A DNA stretch of 10,878 bases from an uncultured Lachnospiraceae bacterium (lineage in GTDB: Bacteria > Bacillota > Clostridia > Lachnospirales > Lachnospiraceae): contig CAMWUP010000045.1 in NCBI GenBank assembly GCA_947177465.1, forward strand, positions 1 through 10,878. Direction: 5' to 3'. A program made the translations under genes and the position numbers. The notes beneath the pieces were generated by a model, which saw only the letters and a program-made list of their open reading frames with translations, did not search any database and was not told where the DNA came from. Position 1 is the stretch's first letter. Each line of letters begins with the position of its first letter. Of the stretch, positions 1-5,413 are shown in pieces.

Positions 1-47
1 TTTTGAAATAGTGTAAAATAATCTTGTCTTGGCAGAAGTGTCAAGAA

Positions 48-59
48 TGCTAATTAGCA
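48..59. promoter_or_regulatory. 12-bp perfect palindrome in AT-rich leader, possible operator
   Basis: The sequence TGCTAATTAGCA is a perfect 12-bp palindrome, followed at once by an 8-bp palindrome TTCCGGAA at 61-68. Both lie in the AT-rich stretch before the lacI-type gene and its upstream hairpin. A dimeric repressor site, perhaps for autoregulation, is possible. LacI-family operators normally have a central CG, which the 12-mer lacks but the 8-mer has. No convincing -35/-10 pair was found around it, so the role is only a guess. Confidence 0.25.
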
Positions 60-84
60 ATTCCGGAAGAATTCCCCTTTTACA

Positions 85-127
85 CAATCGAAAGCCCTGC
101 AGGTTTCCCCTGCAGGGCTTTTGATTG
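85..127 (+). terminator. Strong intrinsic terminator-type hairpin upstream of the LacI-family gene
   Basis: Positions 85-103 pair with 109-127 over 19 base pairs, including one G-U, around a 5-nt loop. The core AAAGCCCTGCAGG / CCTGCAGGGCTTT is perfect and GC-rich. On the plus strand the 3' arm holds only a short run of four T (119-122), so termination is probably for a gene upstream of the window or for a short leader of the following regulator gene. On the minus strand there is no good T-tract after the stem. Confidence 0.65.
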
Positions 128-180
128 TGGGGATTTGCTTCCGAATCCGCCGAGACAGATTGGGGCATAGGGAGGCAAAT

Positions 181-1170
181 ATGACTACAATCAAAGACAT
201 CGCCAATCGGCTTGGTGTCTCCGTCAGTACCGTTTCCAAAGGGTTAAACGGTGCAGCCGACATCAGCGGAGAACTTCGCCATACCGTCATCAATACTGCC
301 GTTGAAATGGGGTATGCCGCTAAACGTGCAAGAAACAGCAGTCACAAAAGCTTATGCATTTTTTTAGAAAAAACAAACTATGAACCCGCTGTTCAATTTG
401 GCTTTGAAATCATTTTAGGCTTTCAGCAGGCTGCCGCCTGTGACGGCAGAGAGGTTACAATAATTCCCTATCCGGTTTCCCATAAAATTGCCCTTACCTA
501 CGACGCTTACATGTTAAAGCACGGCTTCTCCGGTGCTTTTTTTGTGGGTGTTTTTCCTGAAGACGACTGGATGCGGCAGCTTTCCTCCACGGTCTTTCCC
601 ACCGTACTTTTGGGAAACTGTCATTCAGCCAACCCTTATGTCTGTCAGGTCGGCACAGATTTGTTTGAAGCCGTTGACATCGGCATTTCACATCTTGTAT
701 CCCTGAACCATAGCAAAATTGCTTTTCTGAACGACTCCGGCAATCCTGCTGCCATCTGGCTGCGGAGGGCATACGATGCCGGCTGCTTTCCCCACCGGCT
801 TAGTCCAAACAGCTTCTATGCCTGTACAGAGCCCTTCTCCGAAAATGTTGTCACGTACCTGCAGCACTTTATCAAGGCGGGCGCAACTGCAGTCATATGC
901 GGCAGCGACCCGCTTGCCCGCACCGTGATGCAGGAATGTGTCCAAATCGGGCTTTCCATCCCTAAAGATTTCAGCGTCATCGGCTTTGGCGGTTTCGCTT
1001 CATCGGCACTTACCCTGCCGCCTCTCACCACAATCAGCCCAGACTGGAATGCGCTGGGAAAAGGCGGCTATTACGCCCTTTCTGCCTTGTTTCAAAAAAT
1101 TTTTGTCGGAAAGACACTCCTAAGGGCAGAGCTCATTCTGCGTGGCTCCACTGCCCCACGCAGACCATAA
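181..1170 (+). CDS. LacI-family transcriptional regulator
   Basis: This encodes a 329-residue one-component DNA-binding regulator, normal length for the family. The N-terminal helix-turn-helix is at about residues 4-23 (TIKDIANRLGVSVSTVSKGL), the typical LacI start. A periplasmic-binding-protein-like sensor domain fills residues ~58-320, and the end RGST (residues ~322-325) matches the usual C-terminal strand. The ATG at 181 was chosen over an upstream in-frame ATG at 121 because GGGAGG (170-175) lies 5 nt before it and the helix-turn-helix begins right after it; the upstream start would also fall inside the terminator stem. Family members usually bind a sugar or nucleoside and repress a nearby catabolic operon. 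No such operon is in the window, so its target probably lies upstream. The gene on its right is convergent and not an obvious target. The ligand cannot be told from sequence. Confidence 0.93.
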   Translation: MTTIKDIANRLGVSVSTVSKGLNGAADISGELRHTVINTAVEMGYAAKRARNSSHKSLCIFLEKTNYEPAVQFGFEIILGFQQAAACDGREVTIIPYPVSHKIALTYDAYMLKHGFSGAFFVGVFPEDDWMRQLSSTVFPTVLLGNCHSANPYVCQVGTDLFEAVDIGISHLVSLNHSKIAFLNDSGNPAAIWLRRAYDAGCFPHRLSPNSFYACTEPFSENVVTYLQHFIKAGATAVICGSDPLARTVMQECVQIGLSIPKDFSVIGFGGFASSALTLPPLTTISPDWNALGKGGYYALSALFQKIFVGKTLLRAELILRGSTAPRRP

Positions 1171-1179
1171 TCCCATTTA

Positions 1180-1216
1180 CCGGACGCTTTTCCTATTCTT
1201 AATAAAAAGCTTCCGG
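1180..1216. terminator. Possible weak bidirectional hairpin at the convergent junction
   Basis: CCGGA (1180-1184) pairs with TCCGG (1212-1216) and GCTTTT (1186-1191) with AAAAGC (1205-1210), separated by one C-T mismatch and closing a 13-nt loop. The hairpin sits across the stop codon of the minus-strand deacetylase gene, 9 nt after the LacI-type stop. There is no T-run after the stem on either strand, so it is a poor intrinsic terminator. A second 9-bp hairpin (1137-1145 with 1156-1164) lies in the last codons of the regulator gene. Confidence 0.3.
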
Positions 1217-2299
1217 ACTGTCCGTACCGCTTTCTCTCCTCATTTTTTCCACATATGGAGCCGGATTCTTCTCCATTTCCATCATAATGGAAAACGACGC
1301 AAGTAAAAGCCGCGCGCTGTCATAGCGCAGACATTCGTCGCCTCTGTCCAGATATGCCTTAAAATGGTCCACCTGCCATACCATAATATCTGCAATACTG
1401 TATCCCGCCACCTTTTTCTCGCACAGAAATCCATGCGTATCGTGATAATAGGCAAACTCCCTGAGAAGCCCTTCCGACTCGCACAATCCCCTAAAAAACT
1501 GCTCCTCATATGCCTCGCTTTCACCCGCCTGCCTGCATAGTACGCCTATCCACCGTTTCAGCTCCGCAAGAGCCTGCCGCAAACGCTCCTTCTGCATGTC
1601 TGTCCGCTCAAAATGCGGCTCTTCAAACTCCACGCCACATTCCAGCAGATGCTCCAGAAAGAGTCTGTAATATCCCGGAAGCTGCTTCTCTGTCTCATCA
1701 TGTGCATGAAGCAGCAGAATATGATGACTCCCCTCACGCAGGAGAACATCACCATATGATGGCTTCTCATCATGTATTCTGTCAAAAACAGAAGCCGCTG
1801 TAAATGCAGAGCCCTCTCTTATCTGCCACTCACCAAAATCAAAGGTCCAGAAGGTATCGATATCTGTATGCAGTCTGTTTTCCGCATACCACGGTGACGT
1901 AATCTGCGTATCAACAAGCTTTTGGAAACCATGCTCCCGCAAATATGACTGCAGCGCTTTTTGGTTTTCCCCGCCCTTATCCCCATACGGAAAGCGGAAC
2001 ACCTTTACCGCCCTCTCCACACCTGCATTTTCATAAAGCCTGGTAAGCACCTCATCATTCCTTTCGATTTCAGCAATCCCCTCTTCCAAAGTAAGCTTGC
2101 TGAAGGAAGGGTGGGAATAGCTGTGGTTTCCCACAAGCATCCCCTTTCGCAGGGCATATACCGCTTCGTCATAATACTTTTCCACATTCTCTCCCACCGC
2201 AAACAGCACTGCTTTTATATGCTTCTCACACAAATAATCCACGATGGCAGGCGTGTTCTTAGACGCAATGTCATCGATTGTCAAAATTGCTTTGCTCAT
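1199..2299 (-). CDS. Polysaccharide deacetylase (NodB fold) family protein with C-terminal helical extension
   Basis: This encodes 366 residues. The first ~215 form a carbohydrate esterase 4 (NodB) domain: TIDD at 7-10 supplies the catalytic and metal-binding Asp pair, HSYSH (H59, H63) the two metal-binding His, RFPYG at 102-106 the third motif, and LLLHAHD with H197 the last motif. These residues suggest a metal-dependent N- or O-deacetylase. There is no signal peptide or membrane segment, because the first catalytic motif starts at residue 7. This is unlike most peptidoglycan deacetylases and points to a cytoplasmic substrate. Residues ~232-366 are a charged helical domain with the motif ADIMVWQVDHFKAYLDR, which resembles, from memory, small stand-alone clostridial proteins of unknown function. 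The ATG overlaps the upstream metal-binding protein's stop by 4 nt (ATGA), so the two are probably translationally coupled. The substrate is unknown. Confidence 0.85.
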   Translation of the reverse strand: MSKAILTIDDIASKNTPAIVDYLCEKHIKAVLFAVGENVEKYYDEAVYALRKGMLVGNHSYSHPSFSKLTLEEGIAEIERNDEVLTRLYENAGVERAVKVFRFPYGDKGGENQKALQSYLREHGFQKLVDTQITSPWYAENRLHTDIDTFWTFDFGEWQIREGSAFTAASVFDRIHDEKPSYGDVLLREGSHHILLLHAHDETEKQLPGYYRLFLEHLLECGVEFEEPHFERTDMQKERLRQALAELKRWIGVLCRQAGESEAYEEQFFRGLCESEGLLREFAYYHDTHGFLCEKKVAGYSIADIMVWQVDHFKAYLDRGDECLRYDSARLLLASFSIMMEMEKNPAPYVEKMRRESGTDSPEAFY

Positions 2300-2949
2300 A
2301 AAGCCGCTTCGCCTCCTCTGCCGTCATATCTTTTCAACTGCTCGCACGCCTCCATATGCCTCTTTTCAAACTGGCTGTAAAAATCCGTGTCCGTATCATA
2401 TGGCTGTACAAAAAACAGCTTCAACACATAAAGATTTATCTCTTTACTGCTTTCCGGCTTCACCGCCGTCTCTTCCTGCAGTTTTTTACGGAAATCATGC
2501 CATATGGTCAAAAAACGCTGATTTTTCTCCAGTTCGGGCGTATCCAGCCACTTGTGGATTTTCACCTTCCTCTTACTATCCTTTGGACATTCCTCCAACA
2601 GGAAGTACCGTAAATCTCCCGCCTCATAACTGCGCCCCAGCGGAAATATTCTGCACAGCCCCGGACGCGCTTCATGAATGGAGCAGCGTCCTTCCTCATT
2701 CAGAAATACACAATACCCATTGTCTTCCGTCATCAGCAAATGCGGCAGTATCATACCCTCTTCCACATGCAGACCGATATCATTCTCCAGCAATGCTTCA
2801 AACGGCCTGCCCAGCCGCTTTGTCAGACGATAAATATCCAGCGGGTCCAGGACAATTGTATCTCCCATCCCTCTGCAGCACGCAGAGCAGCCCTCACAGC
2901 CCCCGCAGTCTGCCCTTGCCATATCGTTTATTCCATACAATTTCATCAT
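2296..2949 (-). CDS. YkgJ-type CxxCxxCC cysteine-cluster (zinc/iron-chelating) protein
   Basis: This encodes 217 residues of the YkgJ/UPF0153 family. The N-terminal cysteine cluster C15-x2-C18-x2-C21-x2-C24-C25 is followed by a region typical of the family and a second set of cysteines in GRCSIHEARPGLCRIFPLGR. Together these likely bind a metal ion or iron-sulfur cluster; the family is labelled putative zinc- or iron-chelating and has no settled function. The C-terminal ~70 residues are charged and helical. The start at the first of two adjacent ATGs has AGGCAGGA about 5 nt upstream. It is the first gene of a two-gene operon and overlaps the deacetylase by 4 nt, so the two may act on the same target or form a complex; that is inference from arrangement only. 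It is not a membrane protein and has no signal peptide. Confidence 0.85.
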   Translation of the reverse strand: MMKLYGINDMARADCGGCEGCSACCRGMGDTIVLDPLDIYRLTKRLGRPFEALLENDIGLHVEEGMILPHLLMTEDNGYCVFLNEEGRCSIHEARPGLCRIFPLGRSYEAGDLRYFLLEECPKDSKRKVKIHKWLDTPELEKNQRFLTIWHDFRKKLQEETAVKPESSKEINLYVLKLFFVQPYDTDTDFYSQFEKRHMEACEQLKRYDGRGGEAAL

Positions 2950-2983
2950 AAATCCTGCCTTTCATACCGGCTTGTCCGCACAA

Positions 2984-2997
2984 AACAAGCGCTTTCA
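2984..2997. promoter_or_regulatory. cre-like (CcpA/LacI-family) operator candidate
   Basis: Read on the minus strand the site is TGAAAGCGCTTGTT. It matches the Bacillus cre consensus TGWAANCGNTNWCA at 11 of 14 positions and has the perfect centre AAGCGCTT, with mismatches only in the last three positions. It lies 35 nt before the YkgJ-type start, in the region between two divergent genes. Catabolite control of the YkgJ-deacetylase operon would fit a carbohydrate-related role. Degenerate sites like this also occur by chance. Confidence 0.3.
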
Positions 2998-3138
2998 TCA
3001 GCGTTTCTTATATTTTTTCAATGACAGCAGCATTAAATCGCAGGCGCTGCATATACTAATCACTATGATTCGACTTGCTGCAAAATCCGTAAGCCATATG
3101 GCTTTGCGCCGGAAAACATGCACAGAAATGAGGAAATT

Positions 3139-3642
3139 ATGAAAAAACCATTATCTAAATGTATTGTCACCGGAATTCTGTTTGTTGCCATAGCCGGAAC
3201 CCTCGCCCATTTTTTGTATGAATGGACAGGAAAAAACATACTCGTTGGATTAATCACTCCCATAAACGAAGCCGTCTGGGAGCATATTAAGCTGCTGTTC
3301 TTTCCTACGCTGCTGTTTACCGCTTATGCTGCCCGCTGTTTTCGTGAAGACTGTCCCCATATTGGCTATGCACTCTGCAGGGGTAATCTTCTGGGATGCC
3401 TGCTGATTCCCACGCTTTACTACACCTACACAGGCGCCTTAGGGATGCACTTTTCTGCCGCAGATATCGCCATCTTTTTCCTTTGTGTGCTGACAACATT
3501 TCTACACGCAGGTCATCTAATCCGTACAGGTCAGGCAGAAAAACACCGGCTTCTCACTGTGCTCTGCACCTCTCTGCTTGCCGCCGCTATCTTTGCTTTT
3601 ACCCTCTTCCCGCCTGCCGTTCCGCTCTTCATTTCCCCATAA
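3139..3642 (+). CDS. DUF6512-like small integral membrane protein
   Basis: This encodes 167 residues with about five hydrophobic stretches (residues ~8-26, 50-66, 84-98, 108-124 and 139-160), so it should sit in the cell membrane. The family signature is visible near the N-terminus: HFLYEWTGKN (24-33) followed by PINEAVWEHIKLLFFP (41-56), a block I recognise from DUF6512 proteins of Clostridia. The function of that family is unknown. The ATG at 3139 is preferred over the in-frame ATG at 3118 because GAGG (3130-3133) lies 5 nt before it. It is transcribed divergently from the YkgJ-deacetylase operon and ends 25 nt before a convergent acetyltransferase gene, so it is probably monocistronic. No clear promoter was found. 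Confidence 0.8.
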   Translation: MKKPLSKCIVTGILFVAIAGTLAHFLYEWTGKNILVGLITPINEAVWEHIKLLFFPTLLFTAYAARCFREDCPHIGYALCRGNLLGCLLIPTLYYTYTGALGMHFSAADIAIFFLCVLTTFLHAGHLIRTGQAEKHRLLTVLCTSLLAAAIFAFTLFPPAVPLFISP

Positions 3643-3667
3643 CCGCAGTTATACCCTTTTTACTTTT

Positions 3668-4165
3668 CTATGTCCGCCTTACGCACAAAAAATATCTTCC
3701 CCACTTTTCTTCCCCATGAGAAAGCGCTTCCGGCACATACTCCTCCTCTTGAAATCCCATTTTGGCGTAAAGAGCACGGGCAGGGGCATTGCTTTCAAAG
3801 ACCGCCAGCCTCACAGCGTCAACATGCCATATAGTAAAGGCATAACAAAGCGCCTGCTCCATCATCTGACTGCCATAGCCTCTGCCACGCTCCTCCTCGT
3901 TCACAATAATCTGACTCATAAACGCACTGTTATCCTCCTGCCGGTAGCTGATACAAAAAAAGCCCAGCAGCCTTCCATCTTCTCCTACCGCAGTAAATGC
4001 ACTTTGGTCCCACTCTCTTTCTTCCTCTTTGAGTTTTTGTAAAAATACCTCTTCATTCCATGGATAAGGAAGTCTGTGTGCACACCACATGTCGTGCACT
4101 CGCTCAGAGGTAATCCATTCCTTAATACAAGAAATATCCCGCTCCCTGTAAGGTCTGATTCTCAT
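3668..4165 (-). CDS. GNAT-family N-acetyltransferase
   Basis: This encodes a 165-residue enzyme of normal single-domain length, expected to move an acetyl group from acetyl-CoA to an amine. The acetyl-CoA pyrophosphate-binding loop R93-G-R-G-Y-G98 follows the beta-4 strand QIIVNEEE, and the motif B helix NAPARALYAKMGF (126-138) is complete, with Y133 at the usual general-acid position. The N-terminus MRIRPYRERD is typical. The start at 4165 has AGGCAGGGTG about 5 nt upstream; the reading frame continues open to 4225 without a better start. It lies 28 nt after the Rpn remnant on the same strand and probably shares the strong promoter at 4534-4561. The substrate (protein N-terminus, amino acid, drug or polyamine) cannot be told. 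It is convergent with the DUF6512-like gene. Confidence 0.88.
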   Translation of the reverse strand: MRIRPYRERDISCIKEWITSERVHDMWCAHRLPYPWNEEVFLQKLKEEEREWDQSAFTAVGEDGRLLGFFCISYRQEDNSAFMSQIIVNEEERGRGYGSQMMEQALCYAFTIWHVDAVRLAVFESNAPARALYAKMGFQEEEYVPEALSHGEEKWGRYFLCVRRT

Positions 4166-4193
4166 AGATACACCCTGCCTTTCGCTGCTTTTT

Positions 4194-4517
4194 TTATTCT
4201 GAAATAGTCGTCTGAAACTCCGCAATACTCCCTGATCTGGCAGCCAGCTTAAGATATTGTTTCAATATGCCAATATCTTCTATACTGTTAAGACGCTCTT
4301 TCAGTTCTTTAGGAATCTCTCCATAATCCTCCAAAAGTTCTAAAATATTCTCAATGGTATTTTCTTTGCGTTCACAATAAAAACGTTCTGCCAATGACAT
4401 ATAACCCTGTCTCACCTCCGGTATTGTTTTCACCCTGCCAACATTAAATTGTAGTGTCTGTGAAAATGTTGGCGAGATGCCTTGACCGCTGACTGAATCA
4501 GCTCTATAGATTTCCAC
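4194..4517 (-). pseudogene. C-terminal remnant of an Rpn-family (PD-(D/E)XK) recombination-promoting nuclease/transposase
   Basis: The frame codes for about 107 residues from a GTG at 4517. Residues ~25-107 look like the tail of Rpn-type transposase proteins of Lachnospiraceae: VKTIPEVRQGYMSLAERF, then ILELLEDYGEIPKELKERL and LKQYLKLAARSGSIAEF. Full-length proteins are around 300 residues, and the N-terminal nuclease domain with its catalytic Asp/Glu/Lys is missing. The first ~24 residues do not look related, and upstream sequence to the stop at 4647-4649 shows no trace of it either. The GTG would be only ~10 nt from the predicted transcript start, with no ribosome binding site. An internal ATG at 4400 follows GGAGGTGA (4412-4419) by 11 nt and could give a 68-residue peptide. 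Most likely it is a decayed mobile-element gene, but a small expressed protein is not excluded. Confidence 0.6.
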
Positions 4518-4533
4518 ATATGTTATATGTTTG

Positions 4534-4561
4534 ATTATATCAAAAAATGTTAAGTTGTCAA
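4534..4561 (-). promoter_or_regulatory. Near-perfect sigma-A promoter
   Basis: On the minus strand TTGACA (4556-4561) is followed after 16 nt by TATAAT (4534-4539); both hexamers are exact consensus. Transcription should begin near 4527 and run through the Rpn remnant into the GNAT gene. Two inverted repeats surround it: TTGAT-TAT-ATCAA (4531-4543) spans the -10 box and ACATAT-GTT-ATATGT (4516-4530) spans the start site, either of which could serve as a repressor site. Confidence 0.75.
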
Positions 4562-4627
4562 CTGTAATCAGAAATAAGTAAAGTCTGCCAACCCGCCTCC
4601 TTACAAATGAACAACCATGTAGAACAA

Positions 4628-4676
4628 AATCTCCTTTCGCGGAATATTATGCAGTAAAACCCCAAAAGGCGAGATT
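4628..4676 (+). promoter_or_regulatory. Leader hairpin that can hide the ytaF ribosome binding site
   Basis: AATCTCCTTT (4628-4637) can pair with AAGGCGAGATT (4666-4676) over ten base pairs including one G-U, with a single bulged C at 4670. The 3' arm holds AAGGCGAG, the only candidate ribosome binding site for the TTG start at 4680. The 5' arm CTCCTTT thus acts as an anti-Shine-Dalgarno. It could limit or switch ytaF translation. I did not find the conserved core of the manganese yybP-ykoY riboswitch. Confidence 0.35.
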
Positions 4677-4679
4677 ACC

Positions 4680-5321
4680 TTGCATACCACAATCTTATTC
4701 TGTGAGGCGATTTTTATCGCCCTCGCGCTTTCTCTGGACGCATTTGTAGCGGGTTTCTCTTATGGAGCCTGTAAAATAAAAATCCCTCTCATCTCCGTCC
4801 TCGTGATGGATGCCATATGCAGCTTAAGCATTGGCGCCGCGCTGCTTATCGGCGCCTTTTTGAAAGGCTTTATTCCCAGACAGGCGACTACTGCCATCTG
4901 CTTTATCCTGCTCTTTCTTTTGGGCCTGACAAAGCTTCTGGACGGCATCACCAAATCTCTGATTCAGAAGTATGGCGCCATAAGCAGCAATATAAAGTTT
5001 TCCTTCTGCAATTTTCGTTTTGTCCTAAGCCTTTACGCCAATCCTGAATGTGCGGATACCGACCACTCAAAGACCATTTCCCCGAAAGAGGCTGTCTCTC
5101 TTGCCATCGCCCTGTCCTTAGATGGTCTGGCAGCCGGTCTCGGCGCCGCATTTGGTGAGGTAAATGGATTTGCTGTTTTTTTATGTTCCTTTTTTACAGA
5201 AGCCATCGCTGTTATCTGCGGCACCGCTCTTGGAAACCGGGCTGCCGGCAGACTGTCCTTCAATATTTCATGGCTTGGCGGTCTCATCCTCATCCTGCTT
5301 GCCTTTCTCAAGCTGTCATGA
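4680..5321 (+). CDS. ytaF: Sporulation membrane protein YtaF (MntP/YtaF-type)
   Basis: This encodes a 213-residue polytopic membrane protein with six likely transmembrane helices in two related halves. Each half begins with the family motif: ALSLDAFVAGFSYG (15-28) and ALSLDGLAAGLGAAF (144-158). Buried acidic residues D20, D44 and D148 resemble the metal-path residues of manganese exporters of the MntP family, to which YtaF is related. A polar loop of about 45 residues (92-135) separates the halves. In Bacillus ytaF is a sporulation gene of uncertain function. The start is TTG at 4680, with AAGGCGAG ending 7 nt upstream; the next in-frame Met (M43) is too deep to be the start. The gene is divergent from the Rpn/GNAT unit and ends 40 nt before a shared bidirectional terminator. 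Metal export is likely from family, not proven here. Confidence 0.9.
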   Translation: MHTTILFCEAIFIALALSLDAFVAGFSYGACKIKIPLISVLVMDAICSLSIGAALLIGAFLKGFIPRQATTAICFILLFLLGLTKLLDGITKSLIQKYGAISSNIKFSFCNFRFVLSLYANPECADTDHSKTISPKEAVSLAIALSLDGLAAGLGAAFGEVNGFAVFLCSFFTEAIAVICGTALGNRAAGRLSFNISWLGGLILILLAFLKLS

Positions 5322-5361
5322 CTGTGCCGATTTACTGCGGAAAAATATCTTAAACATGATA

Positions 5362-5401
5362 AAAAACGGGACGTCGGCTTACTAGCCGCCATCCCGTTTT
5401 T
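5362..5401. terminator. Bidirectional intrinsic terminator between ytaF and the chemotaxis operon
   Basis: AAAAACGGGA (5362-5371) pairs with TCCCGTTTTT (5392-5401), and inside it CGGCT (5375-5379) pairs with AGCCG (5384-5388) across a 4-nt loop. The A-run on one side and T-run on the other give a U-tract on both strands (ACGGGA...TCCCGTTTTT). It lies 40 nt past the ytaF stop and 12 nt past the mcp stop, so it should end both convergent transcripts. Confidence 0.88.
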
Positions 5402-5413
5402 GATGACTGATGA

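Noticed and set aside
1..47. Candidate promoter TTGGCA/TAATTA or TTGTCT/TAATTA before the LacI-family gene
   Set aside because: The -10 matches are too poor to support a call.
2244..2951. Long open frame on the plus strand across the YkgJ-type gene
   Set aside because: The opposite strand encodes a clear cysteine-cluster protein; the plus-strand translation is Pro/Ser/His-rich with no recognisable domain.
3639..3661. Small hairpin ATAAC-CGCA-GTTAT followed by T-rich sequence after the DUF6512-like gene
   Set aside because: Only five mostly A-T base pairs and a gap before the T-run; too weak to call a terminator.
4433..4519. 29-residue frame from an ATG at 4519, just after the strong promoter
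   Set aside because: No ribosome binding site, about 8 nt from the predicted transcript start, and no recognisable sequence; treated as chance.
4540..4680. Possible yybP-ykoY manganese riboswitch before ytaF
   Set aside because: The conserved core sequence could not be found; only a simple RBS-pairing hairpin is supported.
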